Shown in pieces: positions 45,378-56,399 of a DNA stretch of 64,000 nt (within the stretch, counting starts at the first letter, position 1; every line of letters starts with the position of its first letter). The translations under genes were made by a program, and so were the position numbers. The DNA lies in the NCBI GenBank assembly GCA_021234155.1, contig JAJEKV010000591.1, positions 62,001-126,000 of the forward strand. Direction: 5' to 3'. Below the pieces are notes generated by a model. It worked only from the letters and a program-made list of their open reading frames with translations, had not been told where the DNA came from and did not search any database. The DNA is from Isoetes taiwanensis. Its lineage: Eukaryota; Streptophyta; Lycopodiopsida; Isoetales; Isoetaceae.

Positions 45378-47017
45378 CCTCCTTGTGTTTACGAGTATCT
45401 GTGGAAAGTGCTTCCTCAAGGGAAGGCCACTAAACTCTTGGGCATTCCTGTAGGTATACATATCTCTACTTCGGATGCATGGGATATTTAGTGGAAGGCC
45501 CCGAGTAAGCATCTTTTTGGTGGAATCTGACTAAGCTTTCTCGGCAGGTGGATAGTAGTTGCTAGCATGTTCTCAAGAACACTCATGTGTATATGGCATC
45601 GGCCCGGCTTGCCTCACAAACAAAGTTTCAAGAGGTTGTCGCGAATTGTATCAGAAACTTCATTTGGGCAGGTATTGAGACAGGTGTAGTTGTGAAGGTC
45701 GGCGTGGTCCACATGTATCAAACCAAAATTTCTTTGGAGGTCTAGGTATGATTGACTTTCATTTCTGAGTAAAATTATGATATCTAAGTTCATTTGTCGC
45801 TACTTGGTGGGTATGGTACACTTTCGCCGGAATGAGATTGGTTTGCGCAAGCACTTGGGCGTGTATTCCTTTTGGGAAGCCGGCACTTAGGCGCTTCTTC
45901 CTTGGTGTCTCTTTTATATCGGCCTTCGTCCATATCCGAATGCTTCCCCTTCTTGAAGGGACCGCTTGATTCTTGGAAGACAGCTTCATGTGCTATTTAA
46001 GATTAATCCGGTGTATGTCCACAAAGGGGTTCTACGTGTTGGTGGATTCCTCCTCGATAACCACATGCCTCAGGTATTACTGTACATCCATTGACTTCGG
46101 CGTTGGAGGCATGTTGGTATTCTCACGCTTGGTGCTTGGTATGAGGCGGGACACTTGTTGACTTGGGATGCTTTTCGGACTAAGTTTATGCTATCTCGAT
46201 GGGACAAAACTGCGTGGTAAAGCCGGCCGGGCATTCGCGATGATGCTCTTTCACAATCGGTTGATGTGCCTATTTGGACTGGTCCCCAAATTGTTAATGC
46301 ACAACGCCTTGTGCATTCGTTATATCAAAAGTGGTTGATGTTGACATTGTCCCCTCGGGCGGGTGGCACTCGCATTCCCCCCTCCTGGAAGCGCATGTGG
46401 TCCCCGGTCGGAATAAATTGTCGCATCCCAAAGTTTCTACCTTATGGTGGCAACTCCTTCACGGATGTCCGCGGAAGTTAATGTGCTGGTTCATAAGTTT
46501 TATCCCCATTTCTAACTCGCCCCTTGTGTAAGTGGCAAGTTGAGAGTATCGAAAGACTTTTTTTCTATGAGACCAAGTTCAGCCAGTTTGGTCATGGTTA
46601 CTATCTCTCTTCCATGTGGTCTTGACTAGCCCGGTGAGTGCTTTCGCCATTTATCCTTCCACTTGGAACGGCCTTGTTAACAAGAATGGCTTTCCACTTA
46701 GCTCAGCTGGTTATTGTGGTCTATTTGGAAAAGAAGGCTAATGTATATCTTTAAGGGCTGATCAATTCTGTCGACCAACTTCTTCCGAGGTAGGAAGATA
46801 GATTGGTGAAGGCATACTTATGTTCTCGCCTTGCTCCCCGAAAAAAACGCGTTTGATTTTTGAGGAATATTTGTGTATCTTATCTTATGCATAGACAGTG
46901 GTGGCGACTTTGTGGATTATCTTTGTCCGGCGAGATTTTATTCCCCGCTCTCGCATCTATGTGTGTACTTCTTCCGGAATTTTGAATAAGAGTTTGTCGT
47001 TCTTCAAAAAAAAAAAA
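45378..47017 (+). mobile_element. 5'-truncated L1 LINE with 16-bp target-site duplication
   Basis: AACTTTTACTTGCTTT occurs at 45362-45377 and, right after a poly(A) run, at 47018-47033. Between them is a LINE C-terminal half: YLWKVLPQGKATKLLGIPVG, LSFLGRWIVVASM, PNASPS, HVLFKINPVYVHKGV, TWDAFRTKFMLSRWDK (about 46165), and the zf-RVT region KVSTLWWQLLHGCPRKLMCW (about 46425-46485). Frame changes are present. The element begins after the RT domain, so this is a classic 5'-truncated insertion, and removing it joins ...GTGTC and AGTATATTG around one copy of the duplication. It lies between two Helitron 3' ends. Confidence 0.92.
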
Positions 47018-47033
47018 AACTTTTACTTGCTTT

Positions 47034-47711
47034 AGTATATTGATATTCCAGCAAGCAAACCTGACGGTCACTATTTCCTATGCAGCTGCATTTTTCACAT
47101 TCCTTTCTTCCACAACAACATGTCCCTTCCTCTAAAATGCCTTATGACCATTCTTGCTTGCATCTTTTAATTTCTAAAGTTCCCATTTTGTACTCAATAT
47201 ATTGTTCCTTTATCGGATCATCATTAATCCATATCTTCTCTCCCCTCAACGATGCTCGCTTGCTCAAGACACACATCTTATTTCACAATTTCACAATAAT
47301 ATGCCTTGTGTTATCAAAGGATTTGCCCACCAAATGCCTCAACTATGTCACTATCAAAATGTAACTTGGATTTGATAAACATGTTTACCTTCCTCACTTT
47401 GAGAGAAAATGTGGGCTAATAGTCAGTAGGGCCCATTCCCATTAAGCCCAAGCCGTTAGGATGAGCCCACCGAACCTTAACCCCCACCCCCCAAAAAATT
47501 TCGCTCCAATTCCTTTCGCCCTACATGAATGGGAATTCTTGCCCGTTCATGACGTATCCTGGGTGGGAATCATCACTGATCAAGCATCCCTGCTCAAATT
47601 CGAAGGTGAATGCAATTTTTTTCTGTTTTTCAGAATTCTCCTGTTCTAAGAATTTGTCTTGGAGCTCATTCTCCTGTTAATTCATTGAGCATGCCATTAA
47701 CATGACCAAAA
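47034..47711. other. No gene recognised
   Basis: Contains the stretch 47630-47705, which matches 32655-32735 (shared words CTCCTGTTAATTCAT and GAGAATTT-like), a dispersed repeat into which the Helitron on the right appears to be inserted. Confidence 0.4.
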
Positions 47712-47740
47712 CTAGAAATGTGTGCCCGGCAATGTCGGGC
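47712..47740 (-). mobile_element. Helitron 3' terminus, inverted, same family
   Basis: On the minus strand: GCCCGAC-ATT-GCCGGGC hairpin (47740-47724, one mismatched pair), then eight bases and CTAG (47715-47712) followed by T. The CACACATTTCTAG segment matches CACGCGTTTCTAG of the end at 45039. The element body lies to the right. Confidence 0.72.
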
Positions 47741-48332
47741 ATATGCAAGGGTTTGTATTATATTGTGATGTGTTTTAATTTGGGGTAGTTACATAAGGCT
47801 AGAATAATATTATACATGTCAGATATAGAATGCAACAAAAGTACGTGTTCAAGTTGCCTTGATTGCAGTATTGAATTTATGAAATGTGTATCATACATGG
47901 TTCAATGGAACATAAAATAATTGTTGTCTCGAACAATTGACAAATATATTGGCATCGTGGGATTCCTTACCTTGGATTGGGTGGAGGATCTCCTCCTCAT
48001 GGATTCCACAGTAACTGCGCAGTTAAAGGGTCACTGCGCAGCTTCGGGCCTATTTTCAATTGGATTGGATCTCTTCTATCCGAGCAGTGCTCGGTTCGAT
48101 TCCTCCTTCACTTCTAGTTGCGCCTCTGATCTAGTCTATTCCAACCACCCCTGAACTGATCCCATCCAATTCCGTGGAGGATTGGGGAAGGAAAACCCAC
48201 TACAAAAAAAACTCTAATTTTCCATATAAGAGGCAAAATTTCTACACCTTTACTGCGCAGTAAAGTGGAATGTCGTCCTCTGAGATCCTCGGGCTTCAGA
48301 CCTCCATGATCCTCCAATCCAGGGTAAAAGGA
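47741..48332. other. No gene; three TGCGCA palindromes
   Basis: TAACTGCGCAGTTA (48012-48025) and TTTACTGCGCAGTAAA (48249-48264) are perfect palindromes, and CACTGCGCAG (from 48032) is a third, imperfect one. They lie left of the truncated gag. No coding signal is seen. Confidence 0.5.
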
Positions 48333-49440
48333 TCACACGCCTACATTGGCATTCATGCCAATTTTGAAAAGCATTGTATCTATAATTGCAATAACTATTT
48401 TGGAAAGCATTGTTTTCCCATAATCTAATCCTTTGTCATAGTACGACTGTCTCTGCGTTGGGTTTTGCGGTGTCTCCTCTAGACTCAAAGCCTTATCTTC
48501 TGCTTCCCCTGTCCTGGGGTTTATTGCATAGACTAATCTTTTGATGTTGCTATAAAGCCCCTCTATATAACCATCCATTGCCTGCCTTTCTAATATCCTG
48601 GGAACATTTAACCTTAGCCTCATAAACTCCTCTGTGTAGTTGGCTACAGAAAGATTCCCTTAGTCCAGACGGTAGAACTGTTGTATCTGATGGCTAGTAT
48701 GTGAGCATGGCACGTAATGTTTACGAAAAGCCTTGCTGAAGGTTTTGAATCGATATTTTTTTCTCCTTAGCCTATTTGACTTTGCGTACCCCTTCCACCA
48801 TATGCGTGCTGGTCCTATCAAGTTGGCAGTTGCTACCTTGCCAATATCTTTGTCCTTCATGCCATATGAATTCCCGAATTCTTCCATCTCATCTAGCCAG
48901 GATTCAGCTTCCATTTTCGATCTGTCTTTCCCTGAAAATTGTACCAGCTTGCGTGTTTTCCAGACATTGCTTATTGCACTGTCTATTTTCTTTTGATAAT
49001 CCTCTACTCTGTGGTGCTTCTGCCTGTTATGTGAGCTGTCTGAACTGCTGTCAGAGTCACTATTTGAGCTATCATCTGAGCTTGAATTCGAAGAATTTTG
49101 GTATCTTCTGGTCCTTCTCTTTCTCTTGTTGTGTCCGAACGATTGTGGGGCCGGTTGTTGTTCCGGTTGATTGCTGAGTTGGTGTTTCTCTTCTTGAAGA
49201 GGTGGTTGTTGTAGCCCATGCTCCTCCCCTCGAATGAGTGGGGTGACAATCTGTACTAACTCGTGCATCTGCCTGCCCATTTCCACTAGGCGCCTGTTTA
49301 TCTCGGCTGGTGTCATCTCGACTTTTCAGGTTTCCGGGCCGAATAAGTTTCGTGGTGCCCAATTCGAGGCTTGGCCTTGACTTCCTTGATTCTGTGGAGG
49401 GGTTGTGAAGTTCCTGGCTGCAAACATTAATCAAGGATGT
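48333..49440 (-). pseudogene. gag: Ty3-type retrotransposon gag, 3'-truncated element
   Basis: The minus frame holds a Ser/Asp-rich linker and then the retrotransposon-gag domain: VQFSGKDRSKMEAESWLDEM, IGPARIWWKGYAKSN, FSKAFRKHYVPCSHTSHQI, then NYTEEFMRLRLNVPRI and YIEGLYSNIKRLV. An in-frame TAA (48662-48660) splits the domain at FYRLD, and reading resumes at once in the same frame, so it is a single nonsense change. A second in-frame TGA lies just before the Met at 49316; upstream the frame continues FTTPPQNQGSQGQASNW. After about 48333 the homology ends and no protease, RT or integrase follows, so the element is cut off there. Confidence 0.85.
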
Positions 49441-49599
49441 CTGTTATGCATTATGGTTACTAAGATGTTTATTGCTATGGTATTTATCTTATTCGTTGAA
49501 GAACTTATAGCAAAAACACTTATATTCATAATAAGAAAGTTACATATTTGATCTCAAAATTTGAGTTCAAGAATACTATTTTAAGATCTATCTAAATTC

Positions 49600-50071
49600 T
49601 GGGCCCCTGGGCTCTAATGCTGATGTCGACGTTTGGGTTTGAAGTGCTCCTCAATGTCTTTGAGTTTGAGGCCATGGCCGACGTTTCATAGCATGTTCCA
49701 CCATACCTATCAAGGCGGCGTTTAGATCGTCGCTCCCGTGAAATTCAGTCGTCTTGTTCCTCCGAGTCCTCTGTGGCCACGTGTGTTACTTTTTGCTTAC
49801 CCCGGCGTACTTCCCTCCTTTTTCGCGATTCTGAATCCTCTCCCTGCTGCGATTGTTCCTGTTCTTGTGATTCTGACTGTTGTTCTTCTGACGATGACCC
49901 CGCATAATCTACTAGTACCACCGTCTCGTCTTCTTGTGAACTCCGTTCCTCGAATGATTCTTCGCTCTCGAATCTTGGATGTTTCTCAGGGTAAATCTGC
50001 TTGCCTATGCTTACGTGTCGAACATCTTCACGAGCTTGGTATTTCCTGGCTGTGGCTTTCGTGCGTGCCAT
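49600..50071 (-). CDS. Retrotransposon leader ORF with histone H3-tail-like N-terminus
   Basis: The first ORF after the primer-binding site starts MARTKATARKYQAREDV. After Met removal (expected before Ala) the N-terminus ARTKATARK differs from the histone H3 tail ARTKQTARK at one of nine positions. The rest is acidic and Ser/Glu-rich (ESEESFEERSSQEDETVV, SSSEEQQSESQEQEQSQQ) and then basic (SRKRREVRRGKQK). The open frame stops at 49745, but a one-base frame change continues EFHGSDDLNAALIGMVEHAM and KRRPWPQTQ to about 49600, so it probably was the N-terminal part of gag. No known domain beyond the tail resemblance. Confidence 0.7.
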
Positions 50072-50576
50072 ATCAAACTGCTCTGGAGTTGGACGAAAAT
50101 TCTTAGAGTTCTCCTTTTTGGAGAGAAGGTAACTCAGAACGGAATTAAGGAACAGATTAAGACAAAATTATTGTGGTCAAATTAGGGTATATATGGGGAT
50201 ATTTACGGTTATTTATTCCAACCACCTTTATTTATATTGACCCTATAATATTAGAATCCTAAAATTCTCCAATGGTCCCTGGGTTATTTATTGTGGATTT
50301 GCACCACATTCCACCGGGAAGTCTATTTTGGTCAATTCTTTGACCCACTTCTAGTGGAATATTGGTTTGATGCACAATTTTTCATCAAAGCTACTACTAT
50401 TATTTTCTAAGACGACTTTATTTTAAGGATGACCTTATCCATAGAAAAATTTTCCAACTCGAGGTTCAATATTGGGATTTGCACCCCAACTTTTTACTAG
50501 GCCAGTTAGTTTTCTATCATAAGGTGATGGCCAGTGCTTGATCTTGGTCAACCAAGATTATTGCTCTGATACTCAT
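50072..50576 (-). other. Retrotransposon leader and primer-binding site
   Basis: Just inside the LTR on the minus strand, GAGTATCAGAGC (near 50574-50563) matches the usual plant primer-binding site complementary to initiator tRNA-Met (TGGTATCAGAGC) except at its first bases. About 490 bases of leader follow to the first ATG. Confidence 0.75.
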
Positions 50577-52135
50577 TGTGACGCTCCTTGCGCTTATATA
50601 ATGATGTACAGGTCAGATACATCGAAGGACCTTCCCCATCCAACGGCTTTCGTCGTGATGGGCACTCTGTCTAACTTCGGCCCCCGGGGTCCAGACTATC
50701 GAGTAGAGGACATAGAGGTGTCATTCCGTCCCGTCCTCTAGGGGTCCCTATGTCAGCGGAAGCAAAATATACAACATAAGCACTAGCAACAATAACAAAA
50801 AACTACCTCAAAGGGTAGTGATAATCCATCTATCCATGTCGTCAAATACAACAATACAATGAATGCATCAAATAGAGGCTCCTACCCAGGGCTCAGACTC
50901 AAGGGGAGTCAACCGGACACCGGGGCCCTCGGATAGAAACAGTCGAGTTATGGCAATGACTTGGGCTGGCAATAGACAATGGCTAGGGTTGATCACTCCA
51001 TCCGCCCCTCCCACGTGCATACTTTGCAGATAGGCTAAATCGGTCCTCGCCGTGGATCAGAATACGCCAGGAGACGTAATCCCATGGTATCACCCAACAA
51101 GACTACTCCGAAGTTGCATCTCCCTGGGTCCGGGATGAGGTAGGAAGGGTTGGATTTCCCCCTCCCAAAGTGCAAAGGCTCCATGGGCGCTAGAGGATCG
51201 TGGCGATACACACGCCCGTGCCGTCGACCGAACTCCCCAAAACAAGAGCCAAGCCGACACTTGCAACTCTTGAGAGTCGTAGGCTGACACCATTGACACA
51301 GAAGTGTCGACCCATACCCCCCACAGTGGTGACCGACTATGAGCCTAGCCCGCTATGGGACCCCAGTAGCCGCGCTCGATAGGGTCCTCCCTCCACTTTG
51401 CCACTGACCTCGTTGTGTGGTGCTCACCACCCATAGCCTCCAGAGCCGGGTGGGCCTATGCACAGGGCCGCATAATAATTGGAACTAGTGGGTCTAAACT
51501 AGGAGCATCATCTACTAGTGGCTACTAGGTCTCTACCTCCCTTCCCAATACACAAGAGGTGCAAGTATGAGATCAACCAACATCATATCAACATAATCTT
51601 GATAATAAAAGAGAATAAAAACTAATCCTAATCACATACATCTAACCTATAGTTAGGGTTCATCTTCAGAACAATAGGTTCTAGAATGGCTCTACTACAA
51701 GATCTTGGAATCTATTCAAATACTCGCTCGACGCTACATACCGCTAATTCCTGGTTCTCCATCTCCGGCAAGTGGTTGGAAGATGATGATCCTCCTCACC
51801 GCAACCCAGCCGTCGAAGACGGGTCTTGATCGAAGCCTGAGCTCGATCGTGTAATTGGTGGGTCTGAGGTTGGGGGAGCCAAAAGTGGCTAGGGTTTAGG
51901 GTTTAGCCTTTTATATGTTAGGGTTTACATGAATGCCACTTGGCTCCTATAGGTGCGTCTATATGGCAGTATGCCTATAAGGTGAGGCCATGTGGAAATG
52001 GCTTCTTACCTTAGGTTGGCTAAGTTAGAGCTAACTTAGTCATTTCCCCCACATTGGTCGTATACAAGTCTATTGATGTAGAATTGTATGGTGACGTGGC
52101 CGTAAAATATACGTATATTTTAGAAGAACGTCACA
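50577..52135 (-). mobile_element. 5' LTR of Ty3-type retrotransposon (1559 bp)
   Basis: Bounded by TGTGACG at 50577 and CGTCACA ending at 52135, an inverted terminal heptamer, and directly followed on the minus strand by the primer-binding site. On the minus strand it contains a TATAAAAG-like box before AACCCTAAACCCTAG and a promoter-proximal stretch around 51900-51940. The related LTR at 61714-63095 shares long blocks, including GAGTTGCAAGTGTCGGCTTG (compare GTGTCGGCTTGGCTCTTG). The matching 3' LTR is not in the window. Confidence 0.85.
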
Positions 52136-52139
52136 AAAA

Positions 52140-53045
52140 TCGATTCTTAAGCATAGATTCAAAATGTCAGACTTAGGACCACTTAAAAAAAAATTAGGTG
52201 TTGAAGTGATCAGAGATAAGGAAAAGAGCACCATGCTGCTTCATCAAGTTCAGGACATTAAATCAGTCCTAAGGAGGATTAGAATGGAACATTGTAATGT
52301 TGCAAAGTCGCCAATGATCCCAGGAGTCAAAATCTCAAAGGAGATGTGTCCGAAAACTGAAGAAGAAAGGAGAGAGATGGAGAGTGTAGCTTTCAGGGAA
52401 TTAGTAGGATGTCTCCTTTATCTAAGCAATTGCACAAGACCTGATATTACATTGCAGTCAATCTGTTAAGCAGATACAATCGTAATCCAGGCAGAGGTCA
52501 TTGGATAGCTACAAAATGGATACTCAAATATCTCAAAGGAACAATAGATTATAGTATCAAATTCAGTTCTGGTTCATTAGAGCTAAAAGCCTATTGTGAC
52601 TGATTGAGGTGGAGACTTGGATGAATGGAAATCTACGTCAGATTTTATCTTATTGATTGGAAATACACCAGTGTCATGGAAGTGTAAAAAACAAACTTGT
52701 ACAACCTTATCATCTCATTGGCAGAGTACGCCACGATTTGTTGCAGCTAAAGGAAATTATATGGTGCAGGAGATTAATTCATGAACTTGGAGTGAAACAA
52801 ATAAGTCCAACAACTCTGTTCTCTGACAGTAAGAGCTGTATTGCCATGACAAAAAATTCAACATTGCACGAAAGGTCCAAACACATTGAACTTAAGATGC
52901 ATTTTATCAGAGAAGTTATATCAAAAAATTTGGTGAATTTAGTATATGTGAATACAGATTCATAGCTGGCTGATGTGCTTACTAAGGCATTACTAAAAAC
53001 GAGTTTTGTTAAGTTAAAAATGTTCATGAACTGCTCACGTCTTAC
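52140..53045 (+). mobile_element. Copia retrotransposon RT/RNase H remnant
   Basis: Plus strand: LGVEVIRDKEKSTMLLHQ, VAFRELVGCLLYLSNCTRPD (about 52387-52445) as in copia RT C-termini, ATKWILKYLKGTIDYSIKF, SLELKAYCD then a stop, and the RNase H end LFSDSKSCIAMTKNSTLHER, KHIELKMHFIREVI, ADVLTKALL. Several stops are present. It abuts the Ty3-type LTR at its left edge. Duplicates of a MNIN-like segment follow at 53030-53250, and a purine-rich AAGGGGGAATGAAGGAG near 53252 may be the polypurine tract. Confidence 0.85.
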
Positions 53046-55259
53046 ATGAACATAACATACTGGAGAAGTCTTTAGAAGAAAGCAGATTTATTGAATGATA
53101 TGCTTGCAAAAGCATTAGCAGAAACCAGTGGAGTTAATGATTTGCTCAGATCTTGCATGAACATAAACATAAGGGAGAATGCATCAGCAGCAAGCAGTTT
53201 TATTAATTTCTGGACATTCTGTACTGCTCAAGGTCTATATGAACATAACATGAAGGGGGAATGAAGGAGATAGTCATGTTATATTGTATAAGGTGCAGAT
53301 AGTTCTATAAAGTTTGAACTCTGGTTGCTAGATAAATTACATAGACTCTGCGCATGAATACTTGAACACTGGATGATTACATAGAGTTTAGAACTCTGGC
53401 ATAACTTGCAGAACCTGTGGGGTTATACATGCCGTAAGTGTGCAGTGCTACAGTGAACCTGTATATTCAATTGCCTAGAAGTTCAATGGTTGAACTTCTA
53501 ATGTTCTAAGGTCAAGTAACTATAAATAATAGTGATGATGTTGGAAATGCTTACATATGAAATGAAATGTGGTCGAATCAAAAACCGACAGGGGAAAACT
53601 GAATAAGGAAAATCTGGAACCAGTCGGTTCTCGGTTGGGTGAAATGTGAGGCACTTGCTCAGTTGGACATCGAGCCGGATTGTTGCAATAGAGATGTGAA
53701 ATGCCGCCTGGGCTATTGGGGTGTTTGAAATGATGAGTATGGTAATGAGATTGAATTTCGATGAGTTTTGAATCATAGTATTATTGAGTGCATTATTTAA
53801 AACCATAGAGGTGGAAACATTATCATCTAAGTTGAAATAAAATTAAACCAAACACAATGGGTATTTGCAAATCACATCTCTTACATGAAATCAGCCACGT
53901 TTGTTATAAAGGCATCGTTGGTGCGGCAAAGTTAAAGAAGAATAAGAAGGGAAACATTGTTACCTTTTTTCTTTCTTTTTTCCTTTTTTTTTTTGGGGGC
54001 AAATAAGTCCTACCCACCCATATTCATTGCACATTACATTCCATTTTAAGTAGGCTCAAAGAAACCACCGAAACATGGCATTTAAAAATGCAATCATGAG
54101 ATGTTTAGTTGTAATATAATATCAAACAAGACACGGACATCGATGGTAAACTGATGATTGAATAATGTCATGGTGTTGTGGAAGGTCAAAAAATGACAAA
54201 AACAATGTATACCAAATGGCAAAACACGACAAACTCAGGATACGACAACTCAAGTTTAGGCGTGATCTGCCTCCAACAAGATTGACATATTAGGTGACGT
54301 AGAAAGCACAATAATTTTTAGCACGAGAGTTTGTTACTAATGCACTGATGCAATAGACAAGGTTGAAGCATTAACCCAAACAAAGATGTTATTTGGCCAT
54401 CTTAGGGCCAAGTTTCTTAAGTCGAAATTTGAGTTATTATGGTATATGATGTTATAGTAGTGTGCAACAAGCCAGGTTGAGGTGGTCTTATCACAGTAGT
54501 GATATAGTAGTGTAGAATATGATATAGTAGTGTACAATAAGGCCAAGTTGAGATGGTCTTGTCACAGAGGTTGGGATAGCCTGAACATTGACAGAGAGTT
54601 GGAGGTTAAGAGGATGAGTTGGAATAAGGCCATAGTAGGGAACTATGACAGAGGGTTGGAGGTTAAGAGGATGAGTTGGAATAAGGTCACAGTAGGGACA
54701 GATAGGAGGGTCAAAATACTAGAAACAAACTGGAGTGGGTCCTCATCAATTCATCAAGGGAATAGAATAGACATAGCATACACATGGGACAAGCACTAGC
54801 AACTCATGTTTAGGAGGAACTATGAGACAAAAAAATTTGGAAAAAAACAAAGAACTAGATGTTAAAAGGGACCAATTCAATCAGCACAGAGCTCCAAAAA
54901 GTACATGACTAGAAACCAACAAAGACATATAATAGAAAACTGGAAAGCTCCTACCTCTGCATGCTCCCTGCCAGAGTTAGGTTATGGCTTCAAAGGAACC
55001 ATCACACAGCATGCCTTCTGCATGAATTTTGCCATTATTATATCTGTGTACCCTATTGCACTTAACCATTTTTTTTTTCAACTTTTATATGTAGAAAAAA
55101 CTTGCATTCTTTTGTCCTTACCTTAGCCCTTGCTAAAAACAAAAAGGCATTAAGTAGGCTGGAGGCTTCCAGGAATCTTAAGAATTTGGTTTATCAGAAA
55201 TCAGATGGGAAATCTGTTTTGATTTGTTCTGATTGGATCATTGGATACTTTTTTTTTTA
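53046..55259. other. No gene recognised; possible copia LTR, local tandem repeat
   Basis: From about 53262 a copia 3' LTR may begin but its end is not visible. A 57-bp unit (AGTTGGAATAAGG and GGAGGTTAAGAGGATGAG words) is duplicated at 54591-54705, and GATATAGTAGTGT words repeat at 54490-54535. There is a C/T-rich run at 53960-53995. Confidence 0.4.
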
Positions 55260-55606
55260 AACTGTAGCTTATCTTGGATGGAGCAAAAGCAGCTTGCTTT
55301 GATTGGATTTTTAAAAGGTCCAAAATGGCCATTTATTCTTTGGCGGGACTTAGTTTATTTGTGTCAGATCAGAAGCAAAATGCAAGATTTCTTCTTGCCA
55401 CAGCTCATACATTATTACAGGAATGTAAAGACAAGAACATGCACGAGAAATGGCGCTGCAATGTTACTGCTGAATTCAAAGCCATGGAAAAAAAACTCTT
55501 ATGCTGGAAAACAAACTCAGAAATATTCAACTCTGATTTTCTGTCATGTTTGAAGAGTAACAGCCTCTTCTTTCTTGATATGTTCTCTTCTCAAAAACTC
55601 ATTTAG
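55260..55606 (+). CDS. Exon-like open frame of unknown function
   Basis: After a pyrimidine tract and acceptor AAACTGTAG (ending 55267) an open frame of about 112 codons reads LILDGAKAACFDWIFKRSKM, IYSLAGLSLFVSDQ, RFLLATAHTLLQECKD, EKWRCNVTAEFKAMEKKL and ends with TAG. It has balanced composition and looks like a real terminal exon, but I do not recognise it and no upstream exon is evident. It converges on the F-box gene to the right. Confidence 0.35.
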
Positions 55607-55795
55607 TTTAGGGAACAAAACCGGTCACTTGGTACAGAAAATGACCAAAAGAATTGGTTTGGTTCGTGAATACCAATATATAGAAGAACCAAATTGGATG
55701 AAACATTCCCAGCCCAAAATGATCTGATTTCAATTTAATCTAACAGTCTGATCCAACTGGCCAAAAAAAAGTCCTCTGTTTTCACACCATACTAC

Positions 55796-56379
55796 CTAAC
55801 GCTTGGAGATGAATTCATCAATGAAAGTCCTTCGGACAAAGAAATGCACGGACCTGTATGAAGCTTTACAGAGGCCCTGGAAAGGAGATTTACTGCAAAA
55901 TGGCGTCTTCCAAGCCTTTCGTAGCAATCTATAGAAAAAAAGCGAAAGGGAAAGATGAATCTCTTCTTTACTCCACGTCTGTTTATTCTCAGAAAATTTT
56001 CGATTCGAAAAAGGCCTTAAGCAGAGGACATAGAGCCTCCGGAAGCCTCCAAGAGCTAAAACCACAGTTCTAAGCTGTTTATCCCTGTTATTAGACAGAT
56101 TGGCCGGCCAGCTTTGTGTGCAAATGCCTTCCCATAGATTTTCATCAGACACAGCTTTTTCCAACGATTATTCACACAGGCTGCCCTAGCCAGACTCTTT
56201 GGATCCAAAAAAGCCAGAATCTTGAAAAGCAAATCGTCATTTTCTTCCACTGCCGAACTTCCCCAATTTCTGCACCGCTTCAAACTTCCATATCTCTGCC
56301 TACACTGTTCTTCCGAGTCAGTTTGAGGCGAAAAACCGGATTTGGGGCAAGGAAGCGGCATTTTGATCAAAAACCGCAA
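55796..56379 (-). pseudogene. SLEEPY1/GID2-like F-box protein gene with one-base frameshift
   Basis: SLY1/GID2 F-box proteins are the SCF ubiquitin-ligase subunits that target DELLA repressors in gibberellin signalling. Frame 1 (56379 to about 56157): a variable start, then the F-box DDLLFKILAFLDPKSLARAA and CVNNRWKK. Frame 2 (to 55796): DENLWEGICTQSWPANL, QLRTVVLALGGFRRLYVL (the GGF domain) and KEEIHLSLSLF (the LSL domain), with a tail of about 40 residues. The switch coincides with an A5 run (56160-56156); one more A would join the frames, and the joined length of roughly 195 residues is somewhat longer than the intronless family norm of about 150-200. No other lesion is seen. Start could be Met at 56379 or the next Met six codons on. 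A sequencing slip in the homopolymer is a real alternative. Confidence 0.86.
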
Positions 56380-56399
56380 AGATCTGGGCGAATTTAATT

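Noticed and set aside
51890-51925. Interstitial telomere repeat (CCCTAAA-like)
   Set aside because: Only about two units, located inside the LTR and also seen in its diverged copy at 61930, so it belongs to the LTR sequence.
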